A stretch of 29,833 nt of DNA, from NCBI GenBank assembly GCA_045603305.1, contig JAZULV010000048.1, positions 1 to 29,833 on the forward strand, written 5' to 3'. The notes beneath the pieces were generated by a model. The model saw only the letters and a program-made list of their open reading frames with translations. It was not told the origin of the DNA and did no database searches. Both the position numbers and the translations under genes were made by a program. This DNA comes from JAFRXK01 sp045603305. Its GTDB lineage: Bacteria > Bacillota > Clostridia > Lachnospirales > Lachnospiraceae. Positions 8,923 to 17,599 of this stretch are shown here, piece after piece; position 1 is the stretch's first letter; each line of letters starts with the position of its first letter.

Positions 8923-8951
8923 ACTCTAACACGTTAGAGTTAAAATGTCAA
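8923..8951 (-). promoter_or_regulatory. Promoter of the repressor/M56 operon with embedded operator 2
   Basis: On the minus strand TTGACA (plus 8946-8951) and TAGAGT (plus 8923-8928) are 17 bp apart. The 18-bp inverted repeat actctaac-ac-gttagagt (8923-8940) covers the -10 and most of the spacer, so a bound dimer would exclude RNA polymerase. This supports autorepression. Confidence 0.75.
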
Positions 8952-8970
8952 TAGGACTATATGTTTATAG

Positions 8971-9005
8971 AAAAATCAAAGGCACCGCATTTTAGCGACG
9001 CCTTT
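8971..9005 (-). terminator. Intrinsic terminator of the queuosine-precursor transporter gene
   Basis: On the minus strand aaaggc...gcctttgatttttc forms a 6-bp outer stem (8978-8983 with 9000-9005), an inner GC pair, and a T-rich tail. It lies 43 bases after the transporter stop. Confidence 0.65.
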
Positions 9006-9048
9006 ACTATAAACTTAAATAAATATGATTATTCTTATTCTTGATGTT

Positions 9049-9750
9049 TTACAAGTTTTCTTTCTTATTATGAATATACCTCGCCAGATATACAACCGGT
9101 GTATCTGCCAGACTTGTTACAAAAAATATAGCATAGCTGGAAGCGGTGATACTAAGCAATGTTGACAAAGGGTATATTCCGTAAAAAGCACCAAAGGTGA
9201 AAAGCAGAGAATTTAGAAACTGTGAAATAAGAGTTGAACCATTATTTCTAAGCCACAGGAATTTCTTTCTGTCTCCGAAATTCTTTTCGGTGAACTGCCA
9301 CCATTTATGATACATCCACACATCAAATTTTTGTACGATGGCGTAGGTTAAAAGGCTGGCAAGCATCAGCCTTGGAGTGTTAGTAAATACTGTTTTGATG
9401 CCGGACATCACAAAATCATTTTCACTTGGAATGTATAGCAGCCATGACTGACTGAATATTATAAAGGTTATAGAAGTGAGAATTCCTATATTTACAGATT
9501 TATTTGCATATTCTTTACCGACAGTTTCGCTAAGAATGTCAGTAACAAGGAATGTAGAGGCAAATAAAATATTACCAAGGGTCATTTCCATTCCGAAAGC
9601 GTTGACTAGTATAAGCACCTCGATGTTTGCGGCTATGGTTGCAAGTACGTTAAAGCACACCAGACCTTTTTTACCGAAGACTGCAAACCATACCAGTACC
9701 ATACCATAGGTTAGGATAAGCATAATAATTAATAAGATTTCGTTAGTCAT
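9049..9750 (-). CDS. Queuosine precursor transporter (YhhQ/VUT family)
   Basis: A 233-residue inner-membrane protein with about six hydrophobic helices. The family signature around ASTFLVTDILSETVGKEYA (acidic D and E in a helix) and the C-terminal SLADTPVVYLARY segment identify the YhhQ/QPTR transporters, which import queuosine precursors (preQ0, preQ1 or queuine) for tRNA modification. The ATG at 9750 is chosen over the in-frame TTG at 9765 because AAAGGAGAA lies inside that extension at the right distance. The upstream leader holds a preQ1-I-type riboswitch and a terminator, which independently supports the substrate. No de novo queC/D/E/F genes are nearby, consistent with a salvage gene. 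Transcribed away from cysK. Confidence 0.85.
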   Translation of the reverse strand: MTNEILLIIMLILTYGMVLVWFAVFGKKGLVCFNVLATIAANIEVLILVNAFGMEMTLGNILFASTFLVTDILSETVGKEYANKSVNIGILTSITFIIFSQSWLLYIPSENDFVMSGIKTVFTNTPRLMLASLLTYAIVQKFDVWMYHKWWQFTEKNFGDRKKFLWLRNNGSTLISQFLNSLLFTFGAFYGIYPLSTLLSITASSYAIFFVTSLADTPVVYLARYIHNKKENL

Positions 9751-9871
9751 ATATTCTCCTTTCAACCTACCTCAAAATAGGTGTTCGTTAGTCATCTGTC
9801 TGGAAAACCGGGAAATAAATAGAATGTATCAGAATAGCGTGATATGCAAAAGAAATACCTGTATTAAGCAG

Positions 9872-9908
9872 AAAAAAACTCAGCTAAAAGAAGAATCTTT
9901 AAACTGAG
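9872..9908 (-). terminator. Terminator in the transporter leader (riboswitch platform)
   Basis: On the minus strand CTCAG (9904-9908) pairs with CTGAG (9879-9883), extended by an inner UAAAGA/UCUUUA-type stem, then seven T (plus-strand A 9872-9878). No minus-strand gene lies upstream, so its only plausible use is attenuation of the transporter transcript that starts near 10009. Confidence 0.75.
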
Positions 9909-9960
9909 GGCACCGATACACGAAAATATATTGTTAAATCAGCTGCAATAATACAGCAGT

Positions 9961-10000
9961 CCCTAGTTTTGTTTATAGACAGGATGGTTACGAACTGTCT
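9961..10000 (-). ncRNA. PreQ1-I riboswitch aptamer
   Basis: On the minus strand agacag (5' end at 10000) pairs with ctgtct, the loop is ttcgtaaccatc, and the 3' tail is ataaacaaaactaggg. This matches the class I preQ1 layout: a short hairpin, a UUC/UCG and ACC loop, then an A-rich tail ending in ACUAGGG that forms the pseudoknot. The tail (plus 9961-9967) can alternatively pair with actgaggg at plus 9903-9910 (CCCTCAGT on the minus strand), which contains the 5' arm of the terminator. Ligand binding would free that arm and shut transcription off. Its position before a YhhQ-family gene fits known preQ1 regulons. Confidence 0.8.
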
Positions 10001-10015
10001 TATGATGTTATGACT

Positions 10016-10043
10016 ATTATACGATATAAATTCATTTTTGCAA
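10016..10043 (-). promoter_or_regulatory. Promoter of the preQ1-regulated transporter
   Basis: On the minus strand TTGCAA (plus 10038-10043) and a perfect TATAAT (plus 10016-10021) are 16 bp apart. Transcription would begin near 10009, just upstream of the aptamer. Confidence 0.65.
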
Positions 10044-10068
10044 CAAGAAAAAATATATATAATTCCCA

Positions 10069-10097
10069 TTGACGCAGTATGAATAGGGTGATAGAGT
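10069..10097 (+). promoter_or_regulatory. Candidate cysK promoter
   Basis: TTGACG (10069-10074) and TAGAGT (10092-10097) have a 17-bp spacer. The leader to the ATG at 10140 would be short. No T-box or S-box structure is seen in front of cysK. Confidence 0.5.
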
Positions 10098-10139
10098 TTA
10101 TCTAAGTGATTAAATGTGCAGAGGAAAGGATTACTGTTT

Positions 10140-11066
10140 ATGAAAATATATAAGAAAATTACTGATTTAGTAGGCGGTACACCGCTTCTTGAGCTTGCAA
10201 ACTTTGAAGAGAAGAACAATCTTGAAGCAACAATTTTGGCAAAACTGGAGTACTTTAATCCGGCCGGAAGTGTTAAGGACAGAGTTGCCAAGGCTATATT
10301 AGAGGATGCCAGGGCTAAAGGAATTTTAAAAGAGGATTCAGTTATTATTGAGCCTACCAGTGGTAATACCGGTATCGGCCTTGCTTCAGTAGCAGCAGCA
10401 AATGGCTGGAAAATTATAATTACTATGCCTGAGACTATGAGTGTTGAAAGAAGAAATCTTTTAAAAGCCTATGGTGCAGAGCTGGTGCTTACTGAAGGTG
10501 CTAAGGGGATGACCGGAGCTATCAAAAAGGCAGAAGAGCTTGCAAAGGAAATTCCAAACAGTTTCATTCCCGGGCAGTTTGTTAACCCTGTAAATCCTGC
10601 TGCTCATAGGGAAACAACCGGTCCGGAGATTTGGGAAGATACCGAAGGAACAGTAGATATATTTGTAGCAGGTGTAGGTACCGGAGGAACTCTAAGCGGT
10701 ACAGGTGAATATCTAAAGTCAAAGAATCCGAAGGTTAAGATTGTGGCAGTGGAGCCGGCAGATTCACCGATGCTTTCAAAAGGCGAATCCGGAGCTCATA
10801 AGATTCAGGGAATTGGCGCGGGATTTGTGCCGGACACACTTAATACTGAGATTTATGATGAGATTATTACGGTTGAGAACGAGGATGCTTTTGAGACTGG
10901 CAGAGAGATAGCAAGAAGTGAGGGAATACTTGTAGGAATATCCTCCGGAGCCGCTGTATGGGCAGCAAAGGAACTTGCCAAGAGACCGGAGAACAAGGGA
11001 AAGACGATAGTAGTGCTTTTGCCGGATACAGGCGACAGGTATTTGTCTACACCGATGTTTTCATAA
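10140..11066 (+). CDS. cysK: Cysteine synthase A (O-acetylserine sulfhydrylase)
   Basis: A 308-residue PLP enzyme that makes L-cysteine from O-acetylserine and sulfide in the cytoplasm. The PLP lysine is K46 in PAGSVKDR. The substrate loop TSGNTG starts at residue 73, and the phosphate-binding GTGGT is near residue 179. The length and end (STPMFS) match CysK rather than cystathionine beta-synthase. The ATG at 10140 is preferred over an in-frame start at 10116 because AAAGGA lies at 10125-10130 and homology begins at KIYKKITDLVGGTPL. It stands alone. A long inverted repeat follows, but no cysE is adjacent. Confidence 0.95.
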   Translation: MKIYKKITDLVGGTPLLELANFEEKNNLEATILAKLEYFNPAGSVKDRVAKAILEDARAKGILKEDSVIIEPTSGNTGIGLASVAAANGWKIIITMPETMSVERRNLLKAYGAELVLTEGAKGMTGAIKKAEELAKEIPNSFIPGQFVNPVNPAAHRETTGPEIWEDTEGTVDIFVAGVGTGGTLSGTGEYLKSKNPKVKIVAVEPADSPMLSKGESGAHKIQGIGAGFVPDTLNTEIYDEIITVENEDAFETGREIARSEGILVGISSGAAVWAAKELAKRPENKGKTIVVLLPDTGDRYLSTPMFS

Positions 11067-11087
11067 AGTTTATTAATATGAAATTTA

Positions 11088-11130
11088 TGCACCTTTTTGA
11101 TATAGCAGTTTGTTATACTAAAAAGGTGCA
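11088..11130 (+). terminator. Long inverted repeat after cysK, possible terminator
   Basis: tgcaccttttt (11088-11098) and aaaaaggtgca (11120-11130) are exact complements, with a partly pairing 21-base loop (ata/tat). It lies 22 bases after the cysK stop. The tail (atttagta) is a weak U-tract, so termination is probable from position but not proven. Confidence 0.5.
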
Positions 11131-11275
11131 ATTTAGTATGAACCTATGAAGAGAGCACTCCTGTATAGAGAAGTTGCAGTTTATAGTATAATATCAGAAG
11201 TATATATTGAATTTAGCATAAAATAAAGGTATCATACTAAGGGTAGAAACTTATGATTAACAGCAGGGGGTTACT

Positions 11276-14127
11276 ATGGACAAAAGTAAAATAGCCGGTC
11301 GTAATACGGCGGTAGATATTATTAGAATAGTAGCAGTTTTTTCAGTGATTTCAGTTCACTTTTTTTGAATAACGGATTTTACAGTGAGAATATTATCGGC
11401 ATTAATATGTATATTGCCTGTATAATGCGTACTCTGTTTGGAGTATGTGTGCCATTGTTTATTATTATTACAGGTTATCTTATGTCACAAAAAGAGCTTA
11501 GTAAAAAATATTATTCAGGTATTAGAAAAACTTTGGTGATTTACATTCTGGCGAGTGCTGTATGCATGGTTTTCAGGGCAATACGTTTTGATTTGAGTTT
11601 TACTCCAAAGTCTGCGATATTAGAGATTCTCGGGTTTGAGGCTGCTCCATATTCATGGTACATTGAGATGTATATCGGACTGTTTTTAATTATACCATTT
11701 TTGAATGTTCTATATAACAAACTGGAGTGTCAGAAGCATAAGCAGATTCTTATAGGAACTTTAATTGTTATTACAATTTTACCGACACTGGTTAATATAT
11801 ATAATTTTGAAACTGTACAGTGGTGGGCTGATCCTACGATATCGGATGAATTTTCAAAGCTTATTCCGGACTGGTGGCTGGGTATGTATCCGATAACATA
11901 TTACTTTATTGGTTGCTACTTTAAAGAATATGGTCTGAAACTAAAAACAAGGACATTACTTTTATTATTTGTATTGTCTGCATTTATTTTGGGTTCATTT
12001 AACTATTACAGAAGTTATGGAGTGCCTTTTAAATCAATTCCTTATGCCTATTGGTACGGATTTCAACCATTTATTCTGTCTGTGCTTCTGTTTGCCATAT
12101 TAATCAGAATAAAAGGAGAGAAGATACCTTATGTGGGAAGATACCTGCTATGGAAGATATCTGATTTAGCACTTTCGATGTATCTTGTATCATATATCTT
12201 TGATACATACGCTTATCCGAGATTGAACAGTGCAGTTGAAGATATGCCATCAAGAATAAAGTATTACTTTATTATGGTACCATTTGTTTTTGTATGCTCG
12301 CTGCTCTTATCAGCAGTTCTTGAATTAATTCAGAAAGGTATTGATATAGCTGTCCCAAAGGTCTGGGGATACATAAAATCTATTAAGGATGATACCAGAA
12401 TAGATAAGCAGAATATTTTATTTATAGTTTTAATGATTATAGCAGTGTCATTTTCATTCTGGAAGTGCTTTTATGGTTTTGGAGGATTTGATGAGTCCTT
12501 TTATCTAACTGTACCACATCGTTTGTCCATGGGTGATGCGTTGTTGTTTGATGAGTGGCATCTGTCCCAGCTTTCAGGTTTTCTGCTCATGCCTATAGTA
12601 TGGCTGTATAGAATGATAACACAATCTATGGACGGCATTCTTCTTACGATGAGATTTGTATATGTTATAGTACATGCCGCAGTTGCTGTATTTGCATATT
12701 TAAGACTTAAGAAATATGGTTATATCTCAGTATTTGCTACAGTACTTTACTTTGTATATACTCCATACAATATCATGGCATTAAGTTATAATACGATGGG
12801 CATGGATTTGCTCGTGGTAGCCGGAGTGTTAATGGCAACCTACGATAAGGATAAGAAGCTTCCGTTTATCTTAAGTGGTCTTTTCTTTGCGGCAGCAGTT
12901 TTATGTAATCCTTATCTTGCAGTAGTATATGTAATATATGCTGTATGTGTATGCCTGCATATTATACTTGCTAAGATTAACCGCACAAAGCTGGTTTTAG
13001 ATGAAAGCATCTTTTCACCAAAAACCTTCCTGCTATTTACCGGAGGTGTGGTAATACTTGCTACTGTATTTTGTATATTCCTCTTATCGAGAGCAGGACT
13101 TTCAGATATACTTGAAAGTATTCCGGCGATGCTTACTGACCCGGAGCATCCGCAGATACCATTTACGATGAAGATAAGACTTTACTTTGAGTCAATATAT
13201 AGTTGTCATTCAAATTTCTGTGCTGCGATTATAGGCTTTGGAATTATGCTTGCAGCAATGCTGTTTGACAGAAACAGAAAGAATCATCGTGCATTCTATC
13301 TTATTTGCAGTTGTTGTATTGCGATATTTAGCTATATTCAGTTTTTACCGGAGCTTACTGGCAGGTATTACAACGGAATAATGTATCCGATGATTTTTGT
13401 GGGACTGACATCATATATTTTATGTGAGAATAAGCCTAAGAAATTGTTTGCATCAGTTTTTATGCTAGGTATTTTATATTCCATGTGCATGTGCTTTTCA
13501 TCAAACCAGTACTTCTATGTAATTGCAATGGCGACTGCTGTTACTAATATATCAAGCTTTATTTTCCTTGGGGTATTACTTAAGGAGATGAAGGAGAGGC
13601 ATGATGATGTGGCCTATGGAAGTGCATTGAGGTATGTCGGATTATTTACTGTGTCATTTACAATAGTATTGTTAGCAACATTACAGATAAAGGCCAAGGC
13701 AGAGCATTGCTTCTGGGAGAGCGGCGGACCTAAGGTGCTTGATACCAGAATTGAGAATGGTCCGGCAAAAGGTATTTATACAAATAGCATTAACGCTATG
13801 GCATATGAGGGAATTTATAAAGATATGCTCTATTATGACGATGTAGAGCCGGATAATTTACTTGTGCTTTCAGAAAAGACATGGTGCTATCTTATGGCAG
13901 ATAATTTTTCATACGGAACTTTTTCAGCATGGCTATCAGGAGAGAATACAACCAGTTTGGAGAGATTAAAGGAGTTTTATTCAATAAATCCTGACAAAGT
14001 TCCTACATACATTTATCTTCCTAAGAGTTCGGACTATGATAAAGTGGTTATTACTGCAGAAGCGTCACGCAATGGATATTGGATTGCGGAGAATGATATA
14101 AGTTATAAGTTAACAAAGATAAAATAA
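11276..14127 (+). CDS. Acyltransferase-3 / GT-C-like membrane fusion, frameshifted
   Basis: The gene begins at ATG 11276 (AGGGGG just upstream) with MDKSKIAGRNTAVDIIRIVA, the first helix of acyltransferase-3 proteins, and reaches the conserved His in SVHFF. A stop then comes at 11366. A seven-T run (11360-11366) causes it: eight T would read on as HFFLNNGFY into the 920-residue frame 11365-14127. In that frame, residues 1-330 are an AT3 domain of about ten helices (YSWYIEMYIGLFLIIP). From about 345 on is a second polytopic part with FGGFDESFYLTVPHRL, a DE-containing first outer loop like GT-C/GT39 glycosyltransferases, and a soluble C-terminal end. A surface-polysaccharide or wall-glycan modifier is inferred. 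The gene is probably phase-variable, slippage-rescued or recently broken. Confidence 0.7.
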
Positions 14128-14141
14128 TAATTAGTTTGAGG

Positions 14142-14176
14142 CAAGGGACCGTCATGTGATGGTTCCTTGTATTTTT
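14142..14176 (+). terminator. Intrinsic terminator after the acyltransferase fusion
   Basis: caagggaccgtca pairs with tgatggttccttg (two mismatches) around a tiny loop, followed by tatttttag. It lies 15 bases after the stop codon. Confidence 0.8.
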
Positions 14177-14257
14177 AGGAATAATTATTTGACGGATTTT
14201 CATTCCGGGTATTTTATGATAAAATAAGCTTGTATTTTATTTGCAGGGAGGATTATT

Positions 14258-15025
14258 ATGGTCTGTTTAGTTAAAGATACTAAAAGAGTTGAGCACCTGT
14301 TTGATGCTTGGGAGGAGACTCTTATCTTGTCTTGCCTGCAAAAAGTAATGGGTGAGATTTATGCAGATGACTTGGATAACCCGGAAAGTGCCATGGCTAT
14401 TCTCGGAGACTTCTGCTTTTTTGCGGGAGAGCCTGATAGAGAACTGGTTTTGTATAAGCCGGAAAGCTGCCGGCAGGATTTTATCATTATGGTACCACAG
14501 AATGATAAGTGGGCAGAATTAATAAGGGAGTGCTATAAAGAAAAAGCAAAGAAGGTTACACGATATGCCATAAAGAAAGAGCAGGATGTATTTGATAGAG
14601 AAAAGCTTGAAAAGGCAGTAGATTCTCTTTCGCAGGAATACAATATAAAATTAATAGACGAAGAAGTTTTTAATTGGTGTAAGGATAATGGCTGGAGTCG
14701 TGATTTGGTATCCCAGTACAGAGATTACGAGGAATACCGTGATAAAGGGCTGGGAGTGGTCATTTTGAAGTATGGTATACCGGTTTCGGGAGCTTCTTCT
14801 TATTCAAGCTATATAGGCGGTATTGAGATAGAGATTGATACTAAAGAAGAGTATCGCAGAAAAGGTCTTGCTTATGCCTGTGGAGCGAAGCTTATATTAG
14901 AGTGTTTAGACATAGGGTTATATCCTAGCTGGGATGCCCAGAATAAGTGGTCTGTAGCATTGGCTGAGAAATTAGGTTATCATTATGATCATGAGTATGA
15001 AGCCTATGAGATATGGGGATATTGA
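14258..15025 (+). CDS. GNAT-family acetyltransferase (GNAT_acetyltran type)
   Basis: A 255-residue soluble protein. The last 120 residues carry an acetyl-CoA fold: a substrate strand (GIPVSGASSYSSYIGGIEIE), then IDTKEEYRRKGLAYACGAKL, where RRKGLA is the pyrophosphate-binding loop, and the closing AEKLGYHYDHEYEAYEI. The layout resembles the GNAT_acetyltran family related to zwittermicin-resistance proteins; the acceptor is unknown. GGGAGGAT sits about 8 bases before the ATG at 14258. A possible -35 TTGACG at 14189 with TATGAT at 14215 has a 20-bp spacer, so the promoter is uncertain. larB starts 46 bp downstream with no terminator between, so the three genes may share a transcript. Confidence 0.8.
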   Translation: MVCLVKDTKRVEHLFDAWEETLILSCLQKVMGEIYADDLDNPESAMAILGDFCFFAGEPDRELVLYKPESCRQDFIIMVPQNDKWAELIRECYKEKAKKVTRYAIKKEQDVFDREKLEKAVDSLSQEYNIKLIDEEVFNWCKDNGWSRDLVSQYRDYEEYRDKGLGVVILKYGIPVSGASSYSSYIGGIEIEIDTKEEYRRKGLAYACGAKLILECLDIGLYPSWDAQNKWSVALAEKLGYHYDHEYEAYEIWGY

Positions 15026-15070
15026 GATTTAGAAAACTTGTTGATTTTCAGAAATAAAAGGAGGAACGCC

Positions 15071-15838
15071 ATGACTGAAAATGAACTTTATACATTGTTT
15101 GAAGGCGTAAAGTCCGGGAATATATCCACTGATGATGCAGTGTTAAAGTTGAAAATGGAGCCTTTTGAGGATTTAGGTTATGCGAAGGTAGACCATCACC
15201 GTGGGATGCGTCAGGGTGTTTCAGAAGTGATTTTTGGCTTGCGAAAGACCAAGGAGCAGATTTTAGGAATCACCATGCATATGCTGGAGCGTGGGGCTAA
15301 GGATATACTTATCACCAGAATGTCAAAGGAATCGGCGGAGTATCTTAAGGAGAATTTACCGGAGAATGTACCATTTGAGTATGAGGAACTTAGTGGTACA
15401 GGTGTGGTAAACAGAGATACTGACAAGGAGTTAAAGGGACTTATAGTTGTGGCTTCCGGTGGAACCAGCGATATGTCGGTATGTGAAGAGGCGGCGATAA
15501 CTGCAGAAGTGCTTGGTAACCGTGTTCATAGAATGTATGATGTAGGTGTAGCGGGAATACACAGGCTGCTTGCCCAGGCAGATATTCTTATGCAGGCGAG
15601 AGTAATTATAGCGGTAGCAGGTATGGAAGGTGCTTTGGCAAGTGTTATCGGAGGTCTTACTGATTGTCCGGTAATTGCAGTGCCTACCAGTGTAGGTTAC
15701 GGTGCCAGCTTTGGCGGAGTGTCAGCACTTCTATCCATGTTAAACTCCTGTGCCAGTGGAGTGTCAGTTGTAAATATTGATAATGGTTTTGGTGCGGCCT
15801 ATTCGGCAAGTATGATTAACCAGATGAAGGGTGTATAG
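15071..15838 (+). CDS. larB: LarB, nickel-pincer cofactor synthesis
   Basis: A 255-residue protein of the AIR-carboxylase fold. In the Lar pathway LarB carboxylates the pyridinium ring of nicotinic acid adenine dinucleotide and releases AMP, giving the dicarboxylated mononucleotide used by LarE. Seen here: the N-terminal DHHRGMRQGVSEVIFG, the nucleotide site ASGGTSDMSVCEEAA, GMEGALASVIGGL, and VPTSVGYGASFGGVSALLSM followed by Cys227 in NSCASG, the position I equate with the catalytic Cys of Lactobacillus LarB. The ATG at 15071 (AAGGAGG upstream) is preferred to the in-frame ATG at 15038, which has no binding site. larC follows within 3 bp; larA and larE are not in the window. Confidence 0.93.
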   Translation: MTENELYTLFEGVKSGNISTDDAVLKLKMEPFEDLGYAKVDHHRGMRQGVSEVIFGLRKTKEQILGITMHMLERGAKDILITRMSKESAEYLKENLPENVPFEYEELSGTGVVNRDTDKELKGLIVVASGGTSDMSVCEEAAITAEVLGNRVHRMYDVGVAGIHRLLAQADILMQARVIIAVAGMEGALASVIGGLTDCPVIAVPTSVGYGASFGGVSALLSMLNSCASGVSVVNIDNGFGAAYSASMINQMKGV

Positions 15839-15840
15839 AT

Positions 15841-17142
15841 TTGAAGATATTGTATTTAGATTGCAGCATGGGGGCTGCCGGGGATATGCTTATGGGAGCA
15901 CTCTTGGAGCTTATACCAAATCCTGAAGCATTTTTAGAAAAGGTAAATGGTTTTGGGCTTGACGGTGTGTGTGTAGAACGAGAAAGAGTAACAAGGTGCG
16001 GTATCCTTGGCACTCATATGCATGTGAAGATTGATGGTGTAGAAGAGCATGAACTGCATACTGAGAGCGCAGACTTAGCAGAGCATGAGGAATGTATATG
16101 TGACAGCGGTTGCCATAATCATAGTTCACATACCCATAATCACAGTTCACATAAACACAGCTCACATAAACATAATCATGATAGCAGTCATGATGAGAGG
16201 GAGCATTGCCACAGGACATTAGAGCACATTCACAATGTAATTAACAGTCTTGATATTTCTGATAAAGTTAAAATAGATGCCTGCGCAGTGTATGATATAA
16301 TTGCTAAGGCAGAAGGAAAGGTGCACGGCAGGCCGGCAGGAGAAGTTCATTTTCATGAAGTCGGTACCATGGATGCCTTAGTGGATGTGGTATCTGTATG
16401 TATGCTTATAGATGAACTTGGAATCGACCAAATAATTGCTTCACCGGTAAATACCGGCTTTGGGCATGTTCACTGTGCTCATGGAATATTACCGGTTCCG
16501 GCACCGGCGACTGCAAATATATTAACAGGTATACCGGTGTATGCAGGTCCTTACAGGGGAGAGATGTGTACGCCTACGGGAGCGGCACTGCTTAAATACT
16601 TTGTAAATGAATTCAGAGAGATGCCGGTTGTTGTTATCGAAAATATCGGTTATGGTATGGGAACTAAAGAATTTCCTCAGGCAAACTGTGTGAGGGCGAT
16701 TTTAGGAAATGACGGTGATGAGACCCTTAAGGATAATATAGTGGAACTTGCCTGCAATATTGATGATATGACAGGGGAAGACCTTGGGTATGCAGCTGAG
16801 TTACTTATGAAGCAGGGAGCTCTTGACGTATACTTTGTACCGATACAGATGAAGAAATTCAGACCGGGACAGATGTTAGTGGTTTTAAGCAGCCCTGATA
16901 AGGCTGACTGGCTGGCAGAGTGCATTTTAAAATATACTACTACCTTTGGAGTGAGACGCACAGAGCATAAGAGATATATTTTGGACAGGCATTTTGAGAC
17001 TGTAGAGACCCCTTACGGAGCTGTTAGAGTGAAGCATGGTGAAGGTTACGGTGTATCGAAGACTAAGCCGGAGTATGAGGATGTAGCTTGGGCGGCCGAA
17101 AGAAATAATGTGACTCCGGATGTGGTGAGAAAAAGTATTTAA
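15841..17142 (+). CDS. larC: LarC, nickel insertion into the pincer cofactor
   Basis: A 433-residue CTP-dependent cyclometallase that inserts Ni into the bis-thiolated pincer nucleotide. It starts at TTG 15841, 3 bp after larB, with AAGGG 15827-15831; the family start KILYLDCSMGAAGDM begins at once, so no better start exists. The N-terminal part (1-290) and the LarC2 part (DDMTGEDLGYAAELL to the end) form one continuous frame, unlike Lactobacillus plantarum, where a programmed frameshift joins them. Residues 70-131 are an extended low-complexity insertion with 18 His (units like NHSSHKH), a probable nickel store or delivery arm. LarE and a pincer-dependent racemase or epimerase must lie elsewhere, if present. 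Confidence 0.93.
   Translation: MKILYLDCSMGAAGDMLMGALLELIPNPEAFLEKVNGFGLDGVCVERERVTRCGILGTHMHVKIDGVEEHELHTESADLAEHEECICDSGCHNHSSHTHNHSSHKHSSHKHNHDSSHDEREHCHRTLEHIHNVINSLDISDKVKIDACAVYDIIAKAEGKVHGRPAGEVHFHEVGTMDALVDVVSVCMLIDELGIDQIIASPVNTGFGHVHCAHGILPVPAPATANILTGIPVYAGPYRGEMCTPTGAALLKYFVNEFREMPVVVIENIGYGMGTKEFPQANCVRAILGNDGDETLKDNIVELACNIDDMTGEDLGYAAELLMKQGALDVYFVPIQMKKFRPGQMLVVLSSPDKADWLAECILKYTTTFGVRRTEHKRYILDRHFETVETPYGAVRVKHGEGYGVSKTKPEYEDVAWAAERNNVTPDVVRKSI
16114..16191 (+). repeat. Histidine-coding imperfect repeat inside larC
   Basis: Short units reading cataatcatagttcacat, cataatcacagttcacat and aaacacagctcacat encode HNHSSH/KHSSHKH segments (residues 92-117). The repeat keeps the frame and gives a flexible metal-binding tract; unit number could vary between strains. 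Confidence 0.7.
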
Positions 17143-17179
17143 GGGAAATGGATTTAAACGTAATTCATTTATGTTTATG

Positions 17180-17208
17180 TTGATTCATATTTATAAAAGT
17201 GTTATAAT
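17180..17208 (+). promoter_or_regulatory. Promoter of the cobalamin-riboswitch operon
   Basis: TTGATT (17180-17185) and a perfect TATAAT (17203-17208) are 17 bp apart. The start site would fall near 17215, about 23 bases before the riboswitch P1 stem. Confidence 0.75.
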
Positions 17209-17237
17209 TCAGAAAATTAAATAATCGATATAAGAAG

Positions 17238-17416
17238 ATACGGTTTGAAAAGCTGTTTGCTGAGTAGATTAATAGGGAATCCGGTTTGAATCCGGAACAA
17301 CCGCCATTACTGTATTTGACGAGATAAGAACATATAAGTCATTGGGACTTTTTCCTGAGAAGGCATGTTCTTTGTGGCTTTTGCCACTACATCATAAGTC
17401 AGGATACCTGCCGTAT
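17238..17416 (+). ncRNA. Cobalamin (B12) riboswitch aptamer
   Basis: The P1 stem is atacgg (17238-17243) with ccgtat (17411-17416). The core has gggaat (17275-17280), tccggtttgaatccgga, and ccgccattactgt (17301-17313), matching the conserved GGGAA and CCGCCACUGU elements. The B12 box agtcaggatacctgcc is at 17397-17412. A peripheral hairpin (gaacatataagtc...tttcctgag and tggctttttgcca-like) lies between. It precedes an ECF transporter operon, giving the expected feedback by adenosylcobalamin or another corrinoid. Confidence 0.93.
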
Positions 17417-17447
17417 TTTTATAGGTTTAACCACAACTTTGGTGAGA

Positions 17448-17494
17448 AGAGTGCAACCGGTTTATCACAAGATTGCAGGCTCGGTTTGTGCTCT
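17448..17494 (+). other. Hairpin downstream of the B12 aptamer
   Basis: agagtgcaaccg (from 17448) pairs with cggtttgtgctct (to 17494) with small bulges, followed by ttattt. It could be a weak first terminator or the antiterminator partner of the riboswitch. Further on, tatata-ttaag-caagt (about 17526-17541) can pair with acttg-ttg-tatata (about 17570-17583) around an inner ctttga/tcaaag stem, so the whole of 17417-17590 looks structured. It contains no convincing gene. Confidence 0.5.
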
Positions 17495-17599
17495 TTATTT
17501 CAAAGTGTTCAAAAACTGCCTGTACTATATATTAAGCAAGTGTCAGTCTTTGATATATGTTGTCAAAGAACTTGTTGTATATATGAGATGAATCTGTTG

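Noticed and set aside
10044..10139. T-box or SAM leader for cysK
   Set aside because: No T-box core (UGGNACC with specifier stem) or S-box motif is present. The ggtgcc on the minus strand at about 9910 belongs to the preQ1 leader.
16114..16191. CRISPR-like short repeats
   Set aside because: Units are short, contiguous and in frame, coding a His-rich tract inside larC. There are no spacers.
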